Both the position numbers and the translations under genes were made by a program. Below, one piece after another: positions 32,699 through 44,097 of a stretch of DNA of 64,000 nt. Source of the DNA: Arachis hypogaea (lineage: Eukaryota; Streptophyta; Magnoliopsida; Fabales; Fabaceae). A model generated the notes under the pieces. That model had not been told where the DNA came from and did no database searches. It saw only the letters and a program-made list of their open reading frames with translations. How positions within the stretch are numbered: the stretch's first letter is position 1; each line of letters starts with the position of its first letter. Location of the stretch: positions 75,726,024 through 75,790,023 of the forward strand of contig NC_092044.1 in NCBI RefSeq assembly GCF_003086295.3. Direction: 5' to 3'.

Positions 32699-33817
32699 AA
32701 GATGATTTGATTTCATTAAGGGACTTCTTCCTGGACCTTTTTCTTTTACTTTGATCTTCCTTTTTTATTTTTCTTTTAGCTCTTCTTTTAAGAACTCTTT
32801 AGAATTTGAGATCTGAGTGGAATTTTTCTTATCTGTTCTTCATCTTCTGCATTTTTCATTTGTTTTTGTACTAGAGCAATGATGAACTAAACCCCAATTT
32901 CATTAGGGGGAGGAGCTCTATTGTAATTCCAATTAATCAATAAAATTGTTCTTTTTCTCAATTCAATTTGGTAGCTATTAGGTATCTTCTGTTTTGATTG
33001 TGATTTATTCACTCCGGAAGGGGTTTAATTTAGTGAATATGGGTGTGAGCCTCGGAAGGGGAATCACCTTCATTAGGACTAAAGCTCTATCCAGCACTAC
33101 TCTCTGGATCAACACCATTCGGGAGGAATTGAGATCCTGAGAAGCAGTGTGGCTTATAGATGAGAGATATGCACTTAACCTCTTCTTATGATCACTAGAT
33201 GAAGGAATTGGCATGTTGATTATGATTAGAGAGATTGGGACACCAAGGAATTGGGATCAATCACTTTCAATCTGCCATAGATCTATCAAAATGATTGAGA
33301 AAGAAGTTGAGACTCAATTGATTCATGAAGGATTGCAATATCTCCAATCCCTGATGAATCATTTCCTTTGAATTTTCTCTCACATTAATTTCTCTGTAAT
33401 TGCTTCAATTTGCATTATTCTATTTGGTTATAAATCCCAGCACCCAGTTCCTTTTAATATTCATGCAATTTAATTTCTCTTGCAATTTAGATTCCGTAAT
33501 TTAAATTCCTTGCATTTTAAGATTCTATTATTTACATTTCTTGTAATTTATGATTCAGCCATTTACTTTTCTTGCCATTTAAGTTTTAGCTATTTTACTT
33601 CTAGCATTTCAATTCCCTACAATTTACCTTCTGTCAATCATAAATCACTCAAATCAATACTTGTTAGCTTAACTAAATTCATCACCCATCTAAAATTGCT
33701 TGATCCCTCAATCCCTGTGGGATCGACCTCACTTCTGTGAGTTATTACTACTTGATGCGACCTGGTACACTTGCCGGTGTGTTTGTGTGGAATCGTTTTT
33801 TTCCCTCATCAAGTTTT

Positions 33818-33835
33818 TAGCACCGTTGCCGGGGA
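33818..33835 (+). promoter_or_regulatory. Primer-binding site of D (tRNA-Asp)
   Basis: TAGCACCGTTGCCGGGGA has two changes from the tRNA-Asp complement (TGG to TAG, GCGCC to GCACC), both G-to-A. It begins seven bases after the LTR. Confidence 0.8.
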
Positions 33836-33999
33836 TTGATTTAGATTGACAATGATTAAGTAAGGTGATAATTTAGATTAAGCATTTTTCTTTGTTTTTA
33901 CTAAGCACACTAACTGTTTGTGATTTTGTTTCTACTAACCATAACCTCACTCTAGCAACAGAGTGCCTTGCTTTTGTGTTTTGGTTTGTTTGTGTTTGT

Positions 34000-35031
34000 A
34001 TGCCAGGTGGGAGAAGAGGTGAATCCACCTCCTTTGATTTTGAACCAGAGAGAACCTTCTTGAGATTGAAAAGAGAAGCAAGAGGGAAAGGAGTTGTTGG
34101 AGAAGAATCAGAAGAAGAAGATCAAGAGATGGAGGGTAACATCCCTAATCCACCTGAGGTTATGGCCAACAACAATGGCCAACCTCAGAGAAGAGTTTTA
34201 GCCTTCTACACTATCCCCAACCCAAGGAATTGTGAGAACAGTATCTTAACCCCCAATGTCCATGCTAATAACTTCGAACTTAAGCCTCAATTAGTCACCC
34301 TGGTCCAGAATAACTGTCAATATGGAGGAAAAGCTGCTGAAGATCTAAACCAACACCTCTCTATGTTTTTGAGGATTTGTGACACTGTCAAAACCAATAG
34401 AGTCTACCCTGGCATCTACAAGCTTTTGTTATTCCCATTCTCACTGAGAGACAAAGCCACACATTGGCTAGAAACCTTCCTAAAGAGAGCATCACCAATT
34501 GGGATGATCTAGTTAGTAAATTTCTAGCAAAATTCTACTCCCCTCAGAGAGTCATTAAGTTAAAAACTGATGTGCAAACCTTTAGGCAATTAGAAAGAGA
34601 ATCATTATATGAAGCCTAGGAGAGGTATAAAGCTTTGATTAGAAGATGCCCAAAGGGGATGTTCAGTGAATAGGTGGAGCTACAAAATATCTATGAAGGC
34701 TTGACCATGAGTTCAAGGAAGGCTTTGGACTATTCTTCAGGAAGATCCTTGCAAATGATGAAAACTGCTCAAGAGGCACATGATCTTATAGATATGGTGG
34801 CCAACAATAAGTACTTTTACTCCTCTGAAAGGCAAGCAGCTCCAAAGAGAGGTGTATTTGAGCTTGAAGGAGTTGATACAATCTTAGCTCAAAATAAGAT
34901 TATGCATCAGCAACTCCAATAAAAAATAGAAATGATGTCAAAAGGATGAATGGCTTGCAACTTGCAGAAGTAAGCACAACTACTCAACCACCAGTTGTAT
35001 GGGGACAGCAGGAGGAAAGCTATGAAGAACA
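34000..35031 (+). pseudogene. gag of element D, truncated
   Basis: The chosen start is ATG 34000 (MPGGRRGESTSFDFEPERTF), by homology with X; the upstream ATG at 33892 lies in leader sequence. The capsid motifs are NNFELKPQLVTLVQNNC, FLRICDTVKTNRVYPGIYKL and LFPFSLRDKATHW. A frameshift near 34485 ends the first ORF at 34512, with stops at about 34617 and 34671. ORF 34674-34922 has HDLIDMVANNKYF and the Gln-rich start of the nucleocapsid side. E is inserted at 35032. Confidence 0.83.
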
Positions 35032-35918
35032 TGATGCACAAAAACTTGTCTCTCAACAAATTTCCCTTTAGCAAGTATACCGAATTATCGTCAAGTAAAA
35101 ACTCACAATAGAGTGAGGTCGAATCTCACAGGGATTGATTGGTCAAGCAACTTTAGTTGGAAGAGTATGCTAGTTGAGCTAAACAGAATTTTAGTTGAGA
35201 TTTATAGAAGATTAAATGGCGGGAAAGTAAATTGCAGAAAATAAATTGCTGAAAGTAAAGAGAATGGGTAAGATCAGAAATGGAGAATTCATTGGGCTTA
35301 GGAGATGTTGCATTCTCCAGATCAAGTTCATTCTCATCTCTTCCTCAATCAATGCATTCATTGATCTCCTTGGCAATCTTAGTTAATTGGATCTTAATTC
35401 CTTGGTAACACAATCTCTCTAAGCTTGAACAATTGTCCAATTCCTTGATTTAATTGCTCATGGGAAGAGATGAAGTATGGTCACTGATTATACCACATGT
35501 ATTTCCAAATCAAAGTGTTGGAAGGATTACATGTCACTATATCTGCCCAAATCCCAATTTGGTCCAACATGAGAAAGCATTTCTAGCATGATCTCCTCAT
35601 TCCTTTTCCAAGGCTCAGATGAGATCCAATTATGCAGAGTTTCTTTTCCAAGACAACTAACCAATTGAATTAAGATCGAAAGCTTTCTAGTAAATCAAGA
35701 GAAAAGAAAGAGGATGAAGAATGAAAACTATAATTGATCCATCAAATTACAACAGAGCTCCCTAACCCAATGAAAGGGGGTTTAGTTGTTCATAGCTCTG
35801 GAAATGGAAGATGATGAAGAAGAATACATTCTCTAGTAACTAAAAGTGCAGAAAAAGTAAATATACAAAGTGTAGTTCTCCAAAAGTGCCAAGCTTCTCT
35901 CTAGTTTGAAACTACTCC

Positions 35919-35926
35919 TATATATA
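35919..35926 (-). promoter_or_regulatory. TATA box of LTR E
   Basis: The minus strand reads TATATATAGG, about 150 bases upstream of the GAGCTC hairpin and 100 bases downstream of the array. Confidence 0.6.
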
Positions 35927-36027
35927 CTACTATTCTTGATCTTCTAATTAGTTATTCAAGTCTTGGATATGGGCCTTTGATCTTGTGTTGAGGCCGTTAC
36001 AATCTTTAGTGGGCTCAGCTTTGTTTG

Positions 36028-36905
36028 CAGAAAAGTGTGAGTTAGGCATGGACGTCAGTTAGGACGTTAGTGGTGTTAACGTTAAGTGAAAATGTGGGTT
36101 CGAGAATGTTAGTGACGATCACCTTTTTCATTAACGTTCCAACCCAAAATGATCCACGTTAACTTCAATGTTAGTGGTACTAACGTGACCACTAACGTTG
36201 CTTCTTGGTCCTTCGCAAACATTATTGGCACTCACCTTTTCCAATAACGTAGCCTTTTTGCCCCCTTTCCCTACGTTAGAGTTCACGTTAGTATAGCTAA
36301 CGTGACTCTTAACGTGGGCATGCCTAAGCTTTGAGAGCGTTAGTGACACTTACCTTTGTCACTAACGCTCCAAACGCCCCTCCTTCCCACGTTAGAGTTC
36401 ACGTTAATTGGATTAACATGGCCACTAACGTGGTAGTGAATGCCATCTCCAATGTTCGTGACAAAAGTGGGTATCACTAACGTTGGCATATTATGCTTAG
36501 CTCCACGTTACTTCTCACGTTAGTGGTCTTAACGTGACTACTAACGTGGGCACTCTAGGGTTGATCCAATGTTAGTGACAAAGGTGAGTGTCACTAATGT
36601 TGGTATTTGATTCCTCATCCCACTTTAGAGATCACGTTAATTAGGTTAACGTGACTCTTAACATGGCTTAATTTGTGCCTTTGTGGAACGTTAGTAGCAT
36701 TCACTTTTACCACTAACGTTGGGGCTCCTCTTTTTTTCCACGTTAGCTACCACATTAATATAGTTAACGTGGAAACTAACGTAGGCATGATGGCTTTGAA
36801 GGCGTTATTGGTGATCACCTTTTCCATTAACGCTACAAGCTTGTCCCCATTCCACGTTAGTGACCACGTTAATTATATTAACGTGGCTGCTAACGTGGTT
36901 CCTTC
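36028..36905 (-). repeat. ACGTTAGTG / CACTAACGT array in LTR E
   Basis: About 25 words built on AACGTTA, ACGTTAGTGAC and CACTAACGT occur in about 880 bases. Many are paired as inverted neighbours, for example CACGTTAGT...ACTAACGTG near 36505-36545. The word family matches that of L1. Confidence 0.8.
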
Positions 36906-37137
36906 TAGCTTCCTTTGTCCTGAAATCAAGCAATTAAAGTGCATCAAAGCTTTGTTCCAAGTCATGAGATTATGCATCATCAATTATATCATTCAATTCC
37001 TGCCTAATCTCATGAAATCATGTAAAGTTCACAATAATTGCTTGAATCAAGGTGTAAGTGTATTTTCATCTAAAACTTGCTTATTTCCTAAGAAAATGCA
37101 TAAAACTACCCTAAGCAAGTAAGCAAGTACTGAAACA

Positions 37138-37605
37138 TAGGAAGAATGAATGAAAGAACAAGATAGACAAATAATTATTATAGAAGTTCAAATCCCTGGT
37201 TTATGGGGTTTCATGCAATATCAACTTAGGTTCATTCCTTCAATGGTTTTCAGGCCTTTATCATGCTCTTGAATACTCACTTGATTGCATCCTTTGAGAC
37301 TTCCTATTCATTGATCCTCCTTTCCTTTCCAGGTTTTATTACATTATTTTTAGGCTAAGTGCTTTGTGAGAGGGAAACTCTTTATGATAAGCTTTTAGCC
37401 AACACTCCCAAACCAATTGGTTCAAGGTGCTAGGTTTTAAGACACCCCTAAGGACTTACTCCCTCAAGTATCTTTCCCCCATACATACACACCACAGGCA
37501 CATGGCTTGTTATTTTTTTCTTTCTTGAGACCTTGGTGTCCAGCACCTCTTTGGGTTACTAAGTGCCTATACCAAAGATTGCTCTTGATAGTGGACTTTC
37601 AGTTG
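37138..37605 (-). other. Non-coding tail of E, left of F
   Basis: No gene. On the minus strand it holds a copy of the shared tail module, with GCCATGTGCCTGTGGTGT (about 37497-37514) and AGGTGCTGGACACCAAGG upstream of it. It continues on the other side of F at 55221. Confidence 0.7.
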
Positions 37606-37610
37606 ATAAT

Positions 37611-39207
37611 TGATGAGCGGATAATTTATACGCTTTTTGGCATTGTTTTTAGTTAGTTTTTAGTAGGATCTAGCTACTTTTAGGGATGTTTTTATTAGTT
37701 TTTATGCAAAATTCACATTTCTGAACTTTACTATGAGTTTGTGTGTTTTTCTGTGATTTTAGGTATTTTCTGGCTGAAATTGAGGGACTTGAGCAAAAAT
37801 CTTATAGGAGGCTGAAAAAGGATTGCTGATGTTGTTGGATTCTGACCTCCGTGCACTCGAAACGGATTTTCTGGAGCTACATAACTCCAAATGGCACGCT
37901 CTTAACCGCGTTGGAAAGTAGACATCCAGGGCTTTCCAGTAATATATAATAGTTCATTCTTTATTTGAGTTTAGATGACGCAAACTGGTGTTCAACGCCA
38001 GTTCCATGCTGCATTCTGGAGTAAAACGCCAGAAACACGTCACAAACCAGAGTTAAACACCAAAAAAATGTTACAACTTGGCGTTTGACTCCAAGAGAAG
38101 CCTCTACACGTGTAAAGCTCAAGCTCAGCCCAGGCACACACCAAGTGGGCCCCGGAAGTGGATTTCTGCACTTAGACTTATTTCTGTAAACCCTAGTAGC
38201 TAGTTTAGTATAAATAGAACTTTTTACTATTGTGTTTTCATCGGGGAATTAGTCTTTTGATTAATCTCTTGATCATGTTTGGGAGCTGGCCTTTCGGCCA
38301 TGCCTGGAACTTGTTCTTATGTATTTTCAACGGTGAAGTTTCTACACACCATATATTAAGGGTGTGGAGCTCTGCTGTACCTCGAGTATTAATGCAATTA
38401 CTACTGTTTTCTATTCAATTCACGCTTATTCTTATTCTAAGATATTCGTTGCACTTCAACATGATGAATGTGATGATCCGTGTCACTCATCATCATTCTC
38501 ACCTATGAACGCGTGCCTGACAACCACTTCTATTCTACCTTAGATCAAGCGCGTATCTCTTAGCCTCCATTCTGAAAGATCGGAGTCTTCGTGGTATAAG
38601 CTAGAATTATTGGCGGCCATTCTTAAGATTCAGAAAGTCTAAACCTTGTCTGTGGTATTCCGAGTAGGATTTGAGATGGGATGACTGTGACGAGCTTCAA
38701 ACTCGCGAGTGTTGGGCGTAGTGACAGACGCAAAAGTATCAATGGATCCTTTTCCAACATGATCGAGAACTGACAAATGATTAGCCGTGCGGTGACAGCA
38801 CATCTGGACCATTTCACTGAGAGGACAGGAGGTAGCCATTGACGCCGAGGAAACCCGAACATACAGCTTGCCATGGAAAGGAGTAAGAATGATTAGATGA
38901 AAGCAGTAGGAAAGCAGAGATTCAGAAGGAACACAGTATCTTCAAACGCTTATATGAAATTCCCACCAATGAATTACATAAGTATCTCTATCTCTATTTT
39001 ATGCTTCATTCATCTTTATATTCAAAAATCATTATAACTATTTGAATCCGCCTGACTGAGATTTGCAAGATGACCATAGCTTGCTTCATACCAACAATCT
39101 CCGTGGGATCGACCCTTACTCACGTAAGGTATTACTTGGACGACCCAGTGCACTTGCTGGTTAGTGGTACGAATTGTGAAAAGTGTGATTTACAATTTTG
39201 TGCACCA
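37611..39207 (+). repeat. 5' LTR of F
   Basis: TGATGAGCGG...GTGCACCA, 1597 bases. It has a GGCGTTTAACGCCAG array (37980-38095), TATA at 38209, the ACACC/GGGTGT hairpin before GGAGCTCTGCTG, and the U5 CCTTAC/GTAAGG hairpin (39106-39145). It differs from the 3' LTR by several percent by eye, more than the two G LTRs differ, as the nesting requires. Confidence 0.92.
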
Positions 39208-39213
39208 AGTTTT

Positions 39214-39231
39214 TGGTGCCATTGTCGAGGA
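39214..39231 (+). promoter_or_regulatory. First, decayed primer site of F
   Basis: TGGTGCCATTGTCGAGGA lies seven bases after the LTR end, with four mismatches to the tRNA-Asp complement. A better copy follows 74 bases downstream. Confidence 0.75.
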
Positions 39232-39287
39232 TTGTTCGAGTTTGAAGCCAGCAATTATTCAAGATTCCGGCAACAACACCAAGTTTA

Positions 39288-39305
39288 TGGCGCCATTGCC
39301 GGGGA
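39288..39305 (+). promoter_or_regulatory. Second, better primer site of F
   Basis: TGGCGCCATTGCCGGGGA has one mismatch to the tRNA-Asp complement. It is preceded by CACCAAGTTTA as if by an LTR end, and followed by the same GATTGTTCAAGTTTGGAC that follows the A primer site. So the LTR-end/primer-site block is duplicated. Confidence 0.8.
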
Positions 39306-40871
39306 TTGTTCAAGTTTGGACAACTGACGGTTCATCTTGTTACTCATATTAGGTAATTTTCTTCTTATTTTATTTTCAAAATGTTTTCAAAAATCTTTTA
39401 AAATTTTTTATTTATTTATTTTCGTCTTTTCCAAAAAGAAATTAAAAAAAATTTAATTTAATAAAATCATAAAAACCAAAAATATTTTAAGTTTCTTGTT
39501 TGAGTCTAGTGTCAATTTTTAAGTTTGGTGTCAATTTCATGTTTTTAATATTTATGCATGTTTTCGAAAAATTCATGCATTGCATTCTTCATGATCTTCA
39601 AGTTGTTCTTGGTAAGTCTCTTTGTTTGATCTTCATATTTTCTTGTTTTGTGTCTTTTGTTATTTTTCATATGCATTTTTGCATTCATAGTGTCTAAGCA
39701 TGAAAAATTTCTAAGTTTGGCATCTCGTATGTTTTTCTTTTCTTGAAAATTTTTCAAAAATAAGTCTTGATGTTCATCTTGATCTTCAAAGTGTTCTTGG
39801 TGTTCATCTTGACATTCATAGTGTTCTTGCATGCATTAGTTGTTTTGATTCATAATTTTTATGTTTTGAGTCATATTTGTGTTTTTCTCTCTCCTCATTA
39901 AAAATTCAAAAAAAATAAAAAAAATATCTTTCCCTTATTTTACTCATAATTTCCAAAATCTTTGGGTTGACATAGTCAAACATTTTTTAAAATAAGTTGT
40001 TTCTTGTAAGTCAAGTCAAGATTTCATTTTTAAAAATCCTATCTTTTTCAAAATCTTTTTCAAAAATCAAATCTTTTTCAAAATCTTTTTCAAAAATCAA
40101 ATCTTTTTCATTTTTTTATTATTTTCAAAAAGTTTAAAAATTGATTTCAAAATCTTTTTCTTATCTTTATTTCATGATTTTCAAAAACTTTACTAACAAT
40201 TAATGTGATTGATTAAAAAATTTGAAGTTTGTTACTTTTTTGTTAAGAAAGGTTCAATATTTAAATTCTAGAATCATATCTTTTAGTTTCTTGTTAGTCA
40301 AGTAATCCATTTAAATTTTAAAAATCAAATCTTTTTAATTTCCTTTTCAAATCTTTTTCAAAACAAATCTCAATCATATCTTTTCAATCATATCTTTTTT
40401 CAAAATCAATTTCAAGAATCTTTTCTAACTTTTTATCTTTTCAAAATTGATTTTCAAATCTTTTTTTCAACTAACTAATTGACTTTTTGTTTGTTTCTTA
40501 TCTTTTTCAAAACCACCTAACTACTTTTCTCTCTCTAATTTTCGAAAATTCCTCACTCTTTTTCAAAATTCTTTTAATTAACTAATTGCTTCAAATTTTA
40601 ATTTTAATTTTATTTTTTCTCTTAATTTTCAAAAATCACTAACTTTTTTTTTTCAAAATTAATTTTCGAAAACTCCTCTCTCTCACCTCCTTATATTTAT
40701 TTATTCATTTACTAACTCTTCTCTTCATCTAAAATTCGAACCCTCTTTTCTCTTCTGTGTTCGAATTTTTCTCTTCTTCATTCTTATTCTTCTTTTCTTC
40801 TACTCACATAAAGAAATCTCTATACTGTGACATAAAGGATTCCTCTTCTTTTCTGTTCTCTTCTTTTTCAT
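39306..40871 (+). other. AT-rich leader of F
   Basis: It matches the leader of A in composition and in blocks, including TTTTTAAGTTTGGTGTCAATT (39517) and GTTCTTGGTGTTCATCTTGA. It has no gene. It ends with ACATAAAGGATTCCTCTTC and a pyrimidine run directly before the gag ATG. Confidence 0.75.
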
Positions 40872-43210
40872 ATGAGCAGGAGCAAGGACAAGGAAATTAT
40901 TGTTGAAGCAGATCCTGAACCTAAAAGGACTCTGAAGAGGAAGCTAAGAAAAGCTAAAGCACAACAATCCAGAGAAAACCTTACAGAGAATCTCGAAAAA
41001 GAAGTAGACATGGCCGAACCCAACAACAATGCAAGGAGGATGCTTGGTGATTATACTACACCTACTTCCAATTTTTATGGAAGAAGCATCGCAATCCTTC
41101 CATTGGAGCAAACAATTTTGAGCTGAAGCCTCAACTAGTTGCTCTAATGCAACAGAACTACAAGTTTCATGGACTTCCATCAGAAGAACCCTATCAATTT
41201 TTAACTGAGTTCTTGCAGATCAATGATACTGTTAAGACTAATGGAGTAAATCCTGAAGTCTACAGGCTCATGCTTTTCCCTTTTGCTGTAAGAGATAAGG
41301 CTAGAACATGGTTAGACTCACAACCTAAAGATAGCCTAGACTCTTGGGAAAAGCTGGTCACGGCCTTCTTGGCCAAGTTCTTTCTTCCTCAAAAGCTGAG
41401 CAAGCTTAGAGTGGATGTTCAAACCTTCAAGCAAAATGATGGTGAATCCCTCTATGAAGCTTGGGAAAGATACAAGCAGTTGACCAAAAAGTGTCCTTCT
41501 GACATGCTTTCAGAGTGGACCATTTCTGATATATTCTATGATGGTCTATCTAAGTTCCCTAAGATGTCATTGGACCATTCTGCAGGTGGATCCATTCACC
41601 TAAAGAAAACGCTTGCAAAAGCTCAAGAACTCATTGACATGGTTGCAAATAACCAATTCATGTACACTTTTGAGAGGAATCATGTGAGTAATGGAATGCC
41701 TCAGAGGAAGGGAGTTCTTGAAATTGATACTTTGAATGCCATATTGGCTCAGAACAAAATGTTGACTCAGCAAGTCAACATGATTTCTCAGAGTCTGAAT
41801 GGATGGCAAAATGCATCCAACAGTACTAAAGAGGCATCTTCTGAAGAAGAAGCTTATGATCTTGAGAACCCTGCAATGGCAGAGGTGATTTATATGGGTG
41901 AAGCCTATGGAAACACCTATAATCCCTCATGGAGAAATAATCCAAATTTCTCATGGAAGGATCAACAAAAGCCTCAACAAGGCTTTAATAATGGTGGAAG
42001 AAACAGGTTTAGCAATAGCAAGCCTTTTCCATCATCTTCTCAATAACATACAGAGAATTCTGAGCAGAGCCCCTCTAGCTTAGCAAACATAGTCTCTGAT
42101 CCCTCTAAGGCCACTTTAAGTTTCATGAATGAAACACGGTCCTCCATTAGAAACTTGGAGGCACAAGTGGGTCATCTGAGTAAGAAAATCACTGAAACTC
42201 CTCCTAGTACTCTCCCAAGCAATACAGAAGAGAATCCAAAAAGAGAGTGCAAGGCCATTGATATAATTAAAATAGCCGAATCTAAGGAGGAAGGGGAGGA
42301 CGTGAATTCCAATAAGGAAGACCTCATGGGACGCTCCCCAAACAGAAAGGAGTTCCTTATTGAGTACCTAAAGGAATCTGAGGCTCATATAGAGACTATA
42401 GAGATTCCATTAAACTTTCTTCTACCATTCATGAGCTCTGAGAACTATTCTTCCTTCGAAGAGGATGAAGATGTAACTGAAGAGCAAGTTGCTCAATATC
42501 TAAGAGCCATCATGAAGCTGAATACCAAGTTGTTTGGTAATGAGACTTGGGAAGGTGAACCTCCCTTGCTCATTAGTGAGCTAAATACATGGGTTCAGCA
42601 AACTTTACCTCAAAAGAAACAAGATCCTGGTAAATTCTTAATACCCTGTACCATAGCCACCATGATCTTTGAGAAGGCTCTGTGTGACCTAGGATCAAGT
42701 ATAAATCTTATGCCACTCTCTGTAATGGAGAAACTGAGGATCTTTGAGGTACAAGCTGCAAGAATCTCATTAGAGATGGCAGACAAGTCAATAAAACAAG
42801 CTTATAGATTGGTAGAGGATGTGTTAGTGAAGGTTAAAGGCCTTTACATCCCTACTGATTTCATAATCCTAGACACTGGGAAGGATGAGGATGAATGCAT
42901 CATCCTTGGAAGACCCTTCCTAGCCACAACAGGAGCTGTGATTGATGTTGACAGAGGTGAGCTAGTCCTTCAATTGAATGGGGACTACCTTGTGTTTAAA
43001 GCTCAAGGATCTTCCTCTGCAACCATGGAAAGGAAGCATGAAAAGCTTCTCTCAATACAGAGTCAAACAAAGTCCCCACAATCAAACTCTAAGTTTGGCG
43101 TTGGGAGGCCACAACCAAACTCTAAGTTTGGTGTTGAACCTCCATATTCAAACTCTAAGTTTGGTGTTGGGAGGTCCAACAATGCTCTGAACATCTGTGA
43201 AGCTCCATGA
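40872..43210 (+). pseudogene. gag-protease of F
   Basis: Start ATG 40872 (MSRSKDKEIIVEADPEPKR). One base lost near 41095 shifts frame. From 41147 a single frame runs to 43210, broken only by TAA at 42044. Capsid motifs are FLQINDTVKTNGVNP, LFPFAVRDKARTWLDSQP and LYEAWERYKQLTKK; then come ELIDMVANNQ, NPSWRNNPNFSWKDQQ, and RNLEAQVGHLSKKI. The aspartic protease has ALCDLGSSINLMPL (about 42676-42717) and IILGRPFLATTGAVIDVDRG. The end carries three SNSKFGV repeats, encoded by three AACTCTAAGTTTGG repeats. The protein then stops where RT should begin. Gag and protease would package and mature the particle. Confidence 0.9.
43085..43175 (+). repeat. Three AACTCTAAGTTTGGYGTTG repeats at end of protease
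   Basis: Copies begin near 43085, 43121 and 43151, spaced 36 and 30 bases, all in frame. The same core AAGTTTGGTGTTG sits at the polypurine-tract position of F (53604). Confidence 0.8.
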
Positions 43211-43219
43211 GAGCTCACA

Positions 43220-43266
43220 GTCAAGCTATTGACATTAAAGAAGCGCTTATTGGGAGGCAACCCAAT
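43220..43266 (+). promoter_or_regulatory. Conserved GTCAAGCTATTGACATTAAAG...GGGAGGCAACCCAA motif
   Basis: It starts ten bases after the gag-protease stop. It has GTCAAGCTATTGAC (inverted), AAGCGCTT (palindrome) and TTGGGAGGCAACCCAA (stem-loop). Equivalents are at 48630-48676 (G) and 63825-63870 (E, right after pol). Confidence 0.75.
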
Positions 43267-43402
43267 TTTTATTTATCTATATTTTTATTGTTCTTTTATG
43301 TTTTATTAGGTTTATGATCATGTGGAGTCACAAAACAATTGCAAAAATTAAAAACAGAATCAAAAATAGCAGAAGAAAAATCACACCCTGGAGGAAGAGC
43401 TG

Positions 43403-43600
43403 TCTGGCGTTTAAACGCCAGAAACAAGCATCTATCTGGTGTTTAACACCAGAAACAAGCACCAAGCTGGCGTTTAACGCCAGAAACAAGCATCAGGCTG
43501 GCGTTAAATGCCAGAAACAGGCTATATTTAGGTGTTTAACACCAGAAACAAGCTGCAGTCTGGCGTTAAATGCCAGGATTGCATACAGAGGGCGTTTTAG
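43403..43600 (+). repeat. Internal CTGGCGTTTAAACGCCAG array of F
   Basis: Six or seven copies of (T)CTGGCGTTTAAACGCCAGAA or CTGGTGTTTAACACCAG, each followed by ACAAGC, spaced about 30 bases. The word is that of the F LTR but longer and better paired; some copies differ on both arms together (GGTGTTTAACACC), keeping pairing. Confidence 0.85.
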
Positions 43601-44097
43601 ACGCCTAAAGGGTGCAGGGATGAGAAATCCTTGACACCTCAAGATCTCGGGACCCCCGCAGGAACACCTCAGGATCTATGGACCCCACAAGATCCCTACC
43701 CACCCCACTTCTCTCTTTTTCACACAATCCAATAATACTACACCCTTCACCAATCACCTCAATCTCTCTTCCCCATTACCCCTTCACCAATCACATCCAT
43801 CCACTCTTCCCCATAAACCCCACCTACCTTTAAATTCAAAATCTCTTTCCCACCCAAACCCACCCTAAATGGCTGAACCCAAACCCCTCTCCCTCCACTA
43901 TATAAACCCGTCCATCCTTCTTTATTTTCACACAACACTACCCTCTCTTCTACCCCTTGGCCGAAACCTACACCTCTCTCTCTCTCCTCCATATTTTTTT
44001 CTTCTTCTTCTATTCTTTCTTCTTTTGCTCAAGGGCGAGCAACATTCTAAGTTTGGTGTGGTAAAATCATAGCTTTTTTGTTTTTCCATAACCATTT
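43601..44097 (+). promoter_or_regulatory. Likely internal promoter and leader of ORF2 in F
   Basis: After the array lies a C/A-rich stretch, then TATATAAAC at 43899, a pyrimidine-rich leader (43980-44030) and CTAAGTTTGGTGTGG (44047), then ORF2 at 44098. E has TATATATAAAC 75 bases before its ORF2. Its layout repeats that of the LTR: palindromic array, then TATA. Confidence 0.5.

Larger units (their letters stand above)
31805..33811 (+). repeat. 5' LTR of element D
   Basis: It runs TGATGACAAGTCATC...CCCTCATCA, 2007 bases. U3 array (32090-32610), TATA at 32690, hairpin before GGAGCTCTATTGTAATTCC (32886-32935) and U5 stem-loop (33721-33760) are all present. ORFs on both strands from 32038 to 32716 arise from the array. 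Confidence 0.87.
31805..35031 (+). mobile_element. Element D: Athila-like, 5' LTR and gag
   Basis: The sequence contains a 2.0 kb LTR, primer site, short leader and most of gag, then stops where E is inserted at 35032. The 5-base left flank is ATATG (31800-31804). The matching right flank and the rest of D should lie beyond the window. The gag start is close to that of X. Confidence 0.85.
35032..37137 (-). repeat. 3' LTR of element E
   Basis: The low-coordinate edge TGATGCACAAAAACTTGTCTC is the mirror image of the end of LTR L1. The U5 stem-loop (35083-35145), GAGCTC hairpin (35750-35803), TATA (35919-35926) and palindromic array (36028-36905) follow in inverted order. The high edge is my estimate (TTTCAGTA on the minus strand), because no clean TGATG start or polypurine tract is seen. 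Confidence 0.75.

Noticed and set aside
32038..32716. Overlapping ORFs on both strands in LTR D
   Set aside because: The GC-rich palindromic words lack stop codons in many frames. There is no homology to a protein family that I recognise.
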